Assembly: GCA_037349315.1 (NCBI GenBank)
Contig: JBAIAC010000001.1
Coordinates: 36,704,001 to 36,768,000, forward strand
DNA from: Chelydra serpentina
Lineage: Eukaryota; Chordata; Testudines; Chelydridae
DNA length: 64,000 bases
Direction of reading: 5' to 3'
This document shows, piece by piece, positions 57,101 to 64,000 of this stretch; positions within the stretch are counted from its first letter, which is position 1; every line of letters begins with the position of its first letter. The notes under the pieces are model-generated. The model had not been told where the DNA came from. It did not search any database and saw only the letters and a program-made list of their open reading frames with translations. A program made the position numbers and the translations under genes.

Positions 57101-60100
57101 TCACCTCTGGCACAATGTCACTGGATTCAGTGAATTTGCATAAGGGATATCTTTGACCCTCTTTCTTTACCCAGCATACCATCTTTTATACATTCTTCCT
57201 CTTTGGTTGGATTTAACAGAAATCAGAAAAATACAGCTGTACGGAATTATTCCAGAACAGGACAAATAGTAAAAAGTTTAGTCCTTTGGCGAACATGGAT
57301 GGGCTTGTGGATAGGACACTGGAGATCTGGGTTTAATTTCTGCTCTGCCACAGACACACAGTTTGACCACTATTGAAATCTCAGCACATCTCAGGAGCAG
57401 ACCCCCAAAAACTACTCCTAAAATGACATCAGTGGAAAAGGCAAGACAGCAGATCAGAGAACTTGGGGACCAGCTCAAGGTAATAAAGTTTTCTTCTGGT
57501 TTGCTTTGTGAAATAGCCTATTGTCTCATTGTAGGAGATTAATTAATAGATCTTAACATTCATAGAGTTTAAGGCCAGGAGGGACCATTAGTTCATCTAG
57601 TCAGACTTCCTGTATATCACAGGCCATGGAATTTCATGCAGTTACTCCTCCACTGAACCCAATAACTTTTGACTAAAGCATATCTTCCATATTAGAAGGG
57701 TGCATTATACGCACAAACAGCTTTCAGCAGTTTTCAGATCTTTAATAGCCTGTAAGATACATTTATTGCCTCTTTCTAACCATGAGGTTTTTAAATTAAA
57801 ACAAAGCTGTAAGCCGTCCATAGTTTACTTGTCAATATACCAAGATCCATTAACAAATCATCTGCTTTCTCCACAACGAAATAAAACAAAAAGTTTTTTG
57901 GAACAGGCAATAGATCTCTTAACATTAAATGCTCTCATTCATAGATGTCTAACATATGGCCCCTGGGCCAGATCCATCTTGATTGGTGTATTTATGTGAC
58001 CCACAGATTTTGCAGCTCTCAGCTTTCATTTAAAAAAGTACCAAGTTTTTTAGCCTTCATGTTTGTGAAAAAAACCTTCCAAATGTGACTCAAGTGTAAC
58101 CAATGCAGTGATGTCTTCCTGCAACTGCAGATAGCCTGAAAAGGACAGATCTAATAAGTGTGACCTCCTCTACTCCCATGAGGCCACTTCAATATTAACT
58201 ATTCCACTGCTGATCATTTTAGCAGTTAGAATGGGAATAGGTGCGAGTGAAGACCATGGGGAGGTGGGAATTGCTGCAGGGAAGGAAATACAGAGGGAAG
58301 AACAGAGAAGACTCACAAAGATAGAGAAAGAAAGGAAGATGCAAAAAGAAGGGAAACAAAGGGCAGATATTATGCTGGTCCTAAAGGAGAGTGGATTTTT
58401 GCCACTGAGTGATATGGAAAGCAATTGTGTTGAAAAAACAATACAATGGGAAAATGGTAATCCAGCATAATACTTCAGTTTATAGTTTACATTCATTTAA
58501 AAGTAACATTTAAATCCTACAGATTCATTCTTTTATTATGACTTGTTCGAAGCAGAACTGGTGAAAGGTTTACTATTCAGGAAATGCTGCAGTAAAGAGT
58601 TAATTTGTTTAAAAGATGGGACTCTATCATTAATTGATGGCATTTTGTATGTTATGCTGGAGAAATCAAATAATTTTCCATATTTTATACATGTTGCTAA
58701 AAGTGCCATTGATCTATTGGAATTTTTTAAAACATTCTTCTCAATCTGAGCAGAGTTATGATGCCAAGAGCAATTTAATGAAAAAGTTCTGCCTCTTCTT
58801 CATCCACATCCTATGCTCCACACACCCACTTTCTCTGGGATTGGCTACACCAGAAGGTAAACTGAATTAACTAAAGATGCAAATTTAAAGTAAGTGCATT
58901 AAAAGTATGAATGTAAAATTCATTAAACCCCTGTGTGGACATTCTCATTCACAGGGTTGGCCTTACCATGAGGCGGCCACCTCAGGAGCCAGACTGTGTG
59001 TGGGGGGGGGCATTAGGACCCAGAGTGTAGAAAATTGTGTCTGCTGCTGGTGCACATGTATTCTCTCTGCTCTAGATGCACAGAGATGGTGGAGTGCTGT
59101 GCTGGAGGAAGGAGGGCACAAGAGACATAACAGGCAGGCAGGAGAAAAGGTGAGAGGGAATAACAGAAAGCAGCAGGAGCTGCAGGGAGAGAGAGGAGGA
59201 AGAGCCTCTTATGTACCTCTCTAGCATCCCCAGGAGCATGGATTGATTAACATCAGCTTTTCAGGGAGTTTGTTTCCTGCTGCTTCCCTGAACCAACTTG
59301 AGGAGAACAGGCAGTCAGCTGATAGTAGTAGGAGCCAGTTAGGCCCTTAAGACGCTGATATCTTCCCTCACTCAGGCCCTGCTACCAGCCTGCTTATTTG
59401 TCCCCTTCAATTGAATGTTGAGAGACACTATAGCTGGCACAGAACAGCAGTCATGAGTGAAAGAAGAAAACGCCCCTCTGGGGCAGCATTCAGAAAAAGC
59501 AAGCAAGCAAAGGACTCTTTTCTATCTAAGCAGGAAGGAGCTCTCCTGAGATACATAGACACAAATGTTCACGGTGAGCCTTCTGGCCCCAGTGAGGAGG
59601 TGAGTGGTGAGGAGATGCCTGATCTTCCAGTTAGTCAGAGTGCAGGTGACCTGGCAGCTACTGCAGCATCCATATCTCCATCTCAACTGGACATAACCAT
59701 GCACATTCCTGAAGAAAAGTGTAGATCAGAGAAGAGTGTGGTGGAAGCGCAAGAAACAGCTGCTGCTGAGTTTAGTTCCTTAAGTCTAGATGATCCAGGA
59801 CGGTGGAGCCACTTGAGCAGTAGCCTGAGGGATTCCTTGTACTGCATGGGCCACAGCAAATTAAAAACTTCATGTTCCCCAAAGACAATGAAAATAGAGT
59901 TTCCATCCAACACATTACTGGGGTGAAATCCCCAATGGTGACAAAGTGGAGAGGCCATGGCTTATGTACTCAAAACCCCAGAATGCTGCATACTGTTTTT
60001 GTTGCAAACCCTTCCAGTCTAATGTTCCAGCCACATTGGGTTCTACAGTAACAAAGGACTGGAAAAATCTGGCTAGAAATCTGGCATGCCATAAGGCGGC

Positions 60101-62914
60101 AGCAAATCACCAGAGAGCATTCCATAGGTGGAAAGAGCTTGAGATGAGACTAAGTTTAGAGGCCACCAAAGATGATCAGCATCAAGAGAAGATTGCATCA
60201 GAGTCTCTTTACTGGCAAAATGTTCTGAAAAGGCTCATTGCCATTGTGAGACTGCTTGCTACCCAAAACCTAGCACTGCGTGGCACTTCAGAGCAGCTGT
60301 ACGTGCCAAACAATGGAAACTTCCTTAAAATTGTTGAGCTGATGGCTGAGTTTGATGCTGTACTCCAGGAGCATTTAAGAGTCGTCACCACCCAAGAAAT
60401 GTACACACACCACTAACTTGGAAAAACAATTCAAAATGAGATCATACACTTACTGGCAACAAAAGTCAAACAGAAGATTGCGGCAGATCTGAAGTCAACA
60501 AGATATTACTCTTATTCTGGACATCAGCCATATGGAACAAATGACTTTAATGGTGCATTTTGTAACAACAACAGAACCTAGTGAAAATGATCCCTGCAAT
60601 GGTGACTGTCAGAGCATTTTCTAGAATTTATTGACATTGATGATACTACAGGAGCTGGTATGACAAAAGTGCTTCTTAAAAAGATGGAAGATACGGGAAT
60701 TGCGATAGTTGACATGAGAGGTCAGGGCTACGATAATGGTGCCAACATGAGAGGAAAGAACAGAGAGAGTGCAGACACGGATCCGAGAGTTAAACCTTTG
60801 AGCTTTTTTTGTCCCATGCAGTTCTCATTTATTGAACTTGGTGGTCAGTGGTGCAGCATCAGCTTCTAGTGAGACTGCTGAATTTTTTAATGTAGTTCAA
60901 AGCATCTATGTATTTTTCTCTGCATCAGCTTATCGATGGCAAATTTTGAAGCAACATCTGGAAACATCTTCTCTGACACTGAAACCACTGAGTGCCACAT
61001 GATGGGAAAGTCGAGTAGAGGCGATAAAGCCTATCAGACACCAAATTGGGAAGATAGATGATGCCATAATTGCCATTATGGAGGATAATGCTATGACAGG
61101 AACTGTTCGTGGGAGAACAGTGGCAGAGGGAAATGGAATCACCAGAAACATACATAACTTCACATTTCTGTGTGACTTAGTGTTGTGGAATGACATACTG
61201 TTTGAAATAAATGTTGTTTCATTGCTCCAGATATCAAGGTCAACACCTTGGAGTCTCTTGCTTACAACTGGACAAAGCAAAGTCATACCTACAGTCTTAC
61301 TGGTCAAATGAGGGATTTCAAAACGTTCTGACGAGTGCATAGAAGTTGGCAGAGGAACTTCACACTGAAGCTATTTTCCCACCCATTCAAGAATACAAGA
61401 GTCACCGAAGATGACATTTTGATTACGAGGCACGGGATAATCCCATAAAGGACCCCAAACAACAATTCAAAGTTGAATTCTTTACCAGGTGCTAGATTGT
61501 GCAATACAGTCAGTTGAAGAACGTTTCATGCAGCTCAAGGAACACAGCAGTATATTTGGGATGTTGTATGATATTCCAAAACTCCTCAGTATACCTGAAG
61601 AAGACCTACAACAGCAATGCAGGGCACTAGAGACAATGTTGACACATGATGACATGTGCGATATTGATGTGAGTGATTTAGGTGATGAACTGAAAGCCCT
61701 TTCAAGATACATTTCAGCAGGATCAACTCCAAAGGCTGTTCTGGAATATATGTGCACAAATAAGATGACCACCCTCTTTGCAAATACTTTTGTTGCTCTG
61801 TGCATACTTCTAACACTTCCTGTAACAGCTGAGTGGAGAACGCAGCTTCTCCAAGCTGAAGTTAATAAAAAAACATCTATTCTCCACAATGACACAGGAG
61901 AGGCTGGTCGGCCTTGCAACCATCTCAATAGAGCATGACCGGCCCAGACTGTGGACCTTCAGGAAGCAGTTCAAATCTTTGCAACCAAGAAGGCACGGAA
62001 AGCACCACTTTGATTATTCAAACAGATAAAAATGCCAGTGTTTACTATGCAGACAAGAAAAGTTACATTTACTGTTCAGGCGTTTGAAAGTTAAGTGTTA
62101 CTTAATTTTTTTGAACAAGGCATTTTAAGTTGTTAGTTCTCCTTTATTGGGGTAGGTAGCAGAGCAGTACCATGAGAGGAGTAGAACAGGAAGAAGGCAG
62201 AATTGAGACCTTTCAAATTTTTGACCCAAGCGAGGGGGCATGGAGGCGTCATTTGAGCTCCCAGCCTCAGGTGCCAAAATGTTTTGGGCCGGCCCTGCTC
62301 ATTCAGAAGTAAAAGTGGTCTTAATTCACTTTAGCTTTAACTAAGGCCACTTTTACTTCTGAATGAGAGTGTCCACACCAAGGTTTAATGCACTTTAACT
62401 AATGCACTTTAAATTCACATCTTTAGTTAATTTGGTTTAGCTCCCTGTGTAGATAAGCTCTCTGTGGGGATTCTCTCCCTCCTTCCTCTAGGAATCTACA
62501 GTCCCTTATTTCCTTGGCCATCATGTCTCTTTCCCAAAGAGAAAGTCTTAAAACTCAAACATCCAAAAGCCAAAGGAAGAAAATATGGACAGCACAGAGT
62601 AAACATTTTCAGCGTCTCATTATAATGAGATATTAGGCTAGAATGAAGACACTATTCTTCCTTACTAGTGTTTGGGGCCTATTTCCTCTTTGTGGTGTTA
62701 GTCAGACTCAGGATATGATGAACTAAGTCTATATGTGAAGCATGAGAGTGCTAAAAACATACTTACAAATCCTGCACAGTGCTCACAGAAAGTTGGTTTA
62801 AGATAGGTCATCTCATGAAAGTTATGAATAAAACCTGGTCCCATTTTACACTGTAGCTGCGATTTAGCCCTCAGAAAGTAGGCCATCATTTCTTCTTTGC
62901 TGATAAGACCATCC
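48150..62914 (-). CDS. RASGRP3: RASGRP3, 3' portion (five exons, C1 domain and tail)
   Basis: The - strand join is 62914-62767, 54644-54608, 51260-51135, 50059-49695 and 48158-48150. All junctions keep frame with GT-AG introns of 8122, 3347, 1075 and 1536 bp. It yields 49 + 178 residues after one base of a split Gln codon. The order is: end of the second EF-hand ([17 protein letters not shown]), then a complete C1 zinc finger with spacing H-12-C-2-C-13-C-2-C-4-H-2-C-7-C, then a Ser/Pro linker and a tail containing [20 protein letters not shown] and [12 protein letters not shown], ending EPEDS. RASGRP3 is a diacylglycerol-regulated guanine nucleotide exchange factor for Ras and Rap1. The C1 domain recruits it to membranes. 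Its REM and CDC25 catalytic exons lie right of the window. Full-length human protein is about 690 residues. It is convergent with FAM98A. Confidence 0.95.
48554..49551. mobile_element. Tigger-like transposon of about 1 kb in the last RASGRP3 intron
   Basis: CAGTAACTCCCCACTTAAAG (from 48554) and AGTGAGGAGTTACTG (to 49551) are inverted termini flanked by TA at 48552-48553 and 49552-49553. Subterminal GTTAACGTTG and CGCTTAACATCG blocks are Tigger-like. The interior is CTGC-rich and ends with an (AC)n stretch at 49140-49152. The 181-codon ORF inside lacks any DDE transposase motif, so the element is non-autonomous. Confidence 0.85.
49695..50059 (-). CDS. RASGRP3: RASGRP3 exon: C-terminal tail
   Basis: 365 nt, acceptor TGTAG and donor GTGGGT. 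Encodes [59 protein letters not shown] and FAKWENEKP, ending RQEPE. If the GTGGGT donor were skipped, reading continues 17 codons ([17 protein letters not shown]) to a TAA at 49643-49641. Confidence 0.92.
50060..51134 (-). other. RASGRP3: RASGRP3 intron between linker exon and tail exon
   Basis: 1075 bp GT-AG intron. A repeat related to that at 18570-18690 lies around 50185-50330 (CACCCTTACTTAGACAGAGT...GTGAGTAAGGGTGG, an inverted pair). No other exon seen. Confidence 0.7.
51135..51260 (-). CDS. RASGRP3: RASGRP3 exon: end of C1 and Ser/Pro linker
   Basis: 126 nt, acceptor AACAG and donor GTAAAA. Encodes (D)[17 protein letters not shown] with the last Cys and His ligands, then [20 protein letters not shown]. 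It is not the frame of any long ORF, so it is easily missed. Confidence 0.92.
52195..52493. mobile_element. Palindromic sauropsid MITE (GGGCTGGTCCACACTAC type)
   Basis: The left end GGGCTGGTCCACACTAC and right end GTAAGTATAGACGTACCCTT are imperfect inverted repeats. Internal hairpins include CGACTTCAGCTACGTGAATA facing GTAGCTGAAGTCG, and TTCGATTTATTGCGTCTAGA facing GACGCGATAAATCGAA. CpG-rich compared with the intron around it. It strongly resembles a high-copy MITE of turtle genomes. No transposase. Confidence 0.85.
53215..53410 (+). repeat. MIR-like CORE-SINE
   Basis: Ordered segments CAAAGCACTTTACAAAGGAG, CATTATTCCCATTTTACAG, CTTGCCCAAGGTCACCCAGG and GTGCTCTAATCACCAGACCA match the full MIR 3' half. 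Confidence 0.8.
54608..54644 (-). CDS. RASGRP3: RASGRP3 37-nt micro-exon in C1
   Basis: Acceptor TTTCAG and donor GTAAAT flank only 37 nt encoding [12 protein letters not shown] plus one base. It supplies a C1 core segment and the third Cys ligand. Frame and residue spacing fit exactly between the neighbouring exons. Confidence 0.93.
55330..55611 (+). repeat. CR1 LINE 3' end
   Basis: Ends GTCTGACCCATTCTGGCCGT TCTTATGTTCTTA, the same terminus as the CR1 copy at 39421 that still carries RT-coding sequence. The body contains GGGATGGATCACTTGATGAT and CACTTGGCACTGGCTACTGT, typical of turtle CR1 tails. Confidence 0.75.
55966..55988. repeat. (GT)n microsatellite
   Basis: About eleven GT/TG dinucleotides in a row, flanked by A-rich and G-rich sequence. 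Confidence 0.9.
57541..57690. repeat. Interspersed repeat of CR1/SINE-like type
   Basis: CATTCATAGAGTTTAAGGCC, AGGAGGGACCATTAGTTCAT and CTAGTCAGACTTCCTGTATA resemble a frequent turtle repeat. Class uncertain. Confidence 0.5.
58952..62297 (+). mobile_element. hAT transposon, 3346 bp, with perfect 8-bp target duplication
   Basis: Begins CAGGGTTGGCC and ends GGCCGGCCCTG, inverted repeats matching at 9 of 11 positions. CTCATTCA occurs exactly at 58944-58951 and 62298-62305. It encodes a decayed DUF4371-type transposase on the + strand. The family differs from the hAT at 28-31 kb in both termini and protein. Confidence 0.92.
59411..61950 (+). pseudogene. hAT transposase of the DUF4371/ZMYM1-like type, multiple frameshifts
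   Basis: 59453-59926 encodes an N-terminal [20 protein letters not shown] and an acidic/Ser-rich linker. 59946-60416 carries a TTF-like finger ([20 protein letters not shown]) and the DUF4371 segment [20 protein letters not shown] with LALRG. 60660-60790 has the conserved [12 protein letters not shown]. 61489-61830 leads to the helical region [17 protein letters not shown]. The hAT dimerisation motif [14 protein letters not shown] appears at 61832 in a different frame, so a frameshift lies near 61830. Several stops (for example near 60416 and 60870) show it is non-functional. Confidence 0.85.
62767..62914 (-). CDS. RASGRP3: RASGRP3 exon: EF-hand end and first half of C1
   Basis: 148 nt, acceptor CAG just upstream and donor GTAAGT. 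The first G completes a Gln codon from the preceding exon outside the window. Encodes [20 protein letters not shown] through TFCEHCAGF, including the first His and first Cys pair of the C1 finger. Confidence 0.95.
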
Positions 62915-63760
62915 CTGTTCAAAGAATTTCAGGGTAATCTATTAATATGTCACCACTTTGGACATTTTTGGATTCAACTGTTTAAAAACATATAGAATAC
63001 ACATGTACAGAATATAATATATAAAAGAGATGGCAGAGAAACCAAGTCTCTACTCAGATGCTCTAAAGAGATAATGTTGCCCCTTATTAAAGAGCTAAAA
63101 CTAAATTCATTGCCTAGCAGGCATGGCTTTTTCTCCTGATGATATGATCAGCGTTGTAGTGCTAAACTTTATGGTGCAGGAGCCCTGCAGAAGTGATCCC
63201 AAGTTGCTAATTCTCTCACCCATGAGATAGATTTGGGAGATTAAATTGTGTTATCACCATAACAATCAACCAACATTTTACCTCCATTTTATCTAACAGA
63301 AACTCTGTGCAACAGCAGTTATGAGATTTCACACCTTAGTAACAAACACAAGTATCAAAAAAAGACATGCTTAACTCAGCTTTTATACACCAAACTGTAA
63401 ACTAAGTAGCAAGGCACATCCAATGCACCCATGTAGTTAGTCAAAAAGCCCATTGATGGCATATATAAGATACTGTTTTTACAACATTAATAGTCTGTAC
63501 AAACTTCAAATAAGGGCAACAATCGTTGGTATGCTCCAGCTATGTTTGGGCCACTCCATAAACCAATTTAACTGGCTGGCCAGACGAGGTTGGCAGTAGT
63601 TTTCCATCAGCCCTACTTACCCTGACAGCCCGCCCCCAACCCGTGGCTGGCATATATCCCACCCACAGCAACCCCCCAACTCCTCAGTCCCACCAGCCAC
63701 AGCCCCCAACACGCACATACCCTCATCACCTCAGCACTTCCCACTCACTCCGTAGCCCAC
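62915..63760 (-). other. RASGRP3: RASGRP3 intron upstream of the EF-hand/C1 exon (partial)
   Basis: AT-rich, then C/A-rich from 63620 (CCCACCCACAGCAACCCCCC). The preceding RASGRP3 exon was looked for on the - strand and not found before the window edge. Confidence 0.6.
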
Positions 63761-63769
63761 CAGCAACTT

Positions 63770-64000
63770 GCCCACAGCCCCTCACGGGCAGTAGCAGCGC
63801 CTACTTCTTTGCTGCCCTAGGTGGTGCCTCCGGGAGAAGCTGCCGCCAAAATGCCGCCGAGGACCCCGGCGGCCAAAGGACCCCGGCGGCATTTTGGCGG
63901 CAGCTTCTCCTGGAGCATACCGCCGGGGTCCTCGGCAGCTGAAGAAGGTAAGAAATGCCGCCCCCTGAATCCTGGCGCCTTAGGCAACTGCCTAGGGTTG
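63770..64000. mobile_element. CpG-rich palindromic MITE, truncated by the window edge
   Basis: A perfect 26-bp inverted repeat has arms at 63833-63858 and 63885-63910, each GGAGAAGCTGCCGCCAAAAT plus GCCGCC. GACCCCGGCGG is repeated between the arms and again inverted at 63920-63936. Flanks CTGCCCTAGGTGG and CCTTAGGCAACTGCC resemble hAT ends. Right terminus not in the window. Confidence 0.7.

Larger units (their letters stand above)
58845..62465. mobile_element. Palindromic MITE split by a hAT insertion
   Basis: 58845-58951 reads TACACCAGAAGGTAAACTG, AATTAACTAAAGATGCAAAT and on to TGTGTGGACATTCTCATTCA. Its reverse complement resumes at 62298-62465 (ATGAGAGTGTCCACACCAAG, TTAGTTAATTTGG, CCCTGTGTA). 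Removing the hAT and one 8-bp duplication gives one palindrome of roughly 270 bp with its centre near 62338. Ends beginning with TA suggest a Tc1/mariner relative. Confidence 0.8.
54645..62766 (-). other. RASGRP3: RASGRP3 8.1-kb intron within C1
   Basis: Contains a CR1 3' end (55330-55611), a (GT)n microsatellite (55966-55988), a CR1/SINE-related repeat (57541-57690), a hAT-like fragment near 57940-58030 and the nested hAT at 58952-62297. The remainder is AT-rich unique DNA. Confidence 0.8.

Overview
The window is vertebrate nuclear DNA, most likely from a turtle or a close non-avian sauropsid. The evidence is small GT-AG exons separated by introns of 1-8 kb, a CpG-island promoter, and a repeat spectrum made of CR1 LINEs, MIR-type CORE-SINEs, a tRNA-derived SINE resembling the tortoise Pol III SINE, many palindromic MITEs, hAT and Tigger-like DNA transposons, and a decayed DIRS-type retrotransposon. 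The turtle assignment rests on remembered repeat families and is an inference. There is no prokaryotic-style operon, CRISPR array or rRNA/tRNA gene.

Two host genes account for the conserved coding sequence, and they converge tail to tail. FAM98A lies on the + strand. Its CpG island spans about 1690-2660, eight coding exons run from 2510 to 20249, and the 3'UTR extends to about 21465. The joined exons keep frame across all seven GT-AG introns and encode 550 residues: a conserved alpha-helical N-terminal region and a long Gly/Arg/Tyr-rich (RGG-type) tail carried by the last exon. The 3' half of RASGRP3 lies on the - strand, with exons at 62914-62767, 54644-54608, 51260-51135, 50059-49695 and a terminal exon starting at 48158. 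It supplies the end of the EF-hand region, a complete C1 zinc finger split over three exons, and the C-terminal tail. Its RasGEF catalytic exons lie beyond the right edge of the window. The convergent FAM98A-RASGRP3 order matches the arrangement I know from human chromosome 2p22.

The 26 kb between the genes and the large introns are mostly transposable-element strata. From left to right: a fragment of a 'GGCGCCGACTCC' element at the left edge; a tRNA-SINE at 1.1-1.3 kb; MIRs and small palindromic MITEs in FAM98A introns; two Tigger-like MITEs in introns 5 and 6; a GC-rich minisatellite at 27.6-28.0 kb; a nearly full-length but broken hAT transposase on the - strand (28.1-31.2 kb); a probable solo LTR (34.8-35.9 kb); a CR1 copy split by a hAT MITE (38.1-39.4 kb); a degenerate DIRS-like element with inverted terminal repeats (about 40.1-44.1 kb); a 1-kb Tigger-like element inside the last RASGRP3 intron (48.55-49.55 kb); and a 3.3-kb hAT with an intact 8-bp target duplication, inserted inside an older palindromic MITE (58.95-62.30 kb).

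I found no convincing new biological system. The observations most worth checking are the nested transposons with target-site duplications, an element family flanked by a 10-12 bp duplication, the DIRS remnant, the very short RASGRP3 terminal coding exon with an intron-retention alternative, and a possible second promoter signature (ZNF143 and YY1 sites) 750 bp upstream of the FAM98A start codon.
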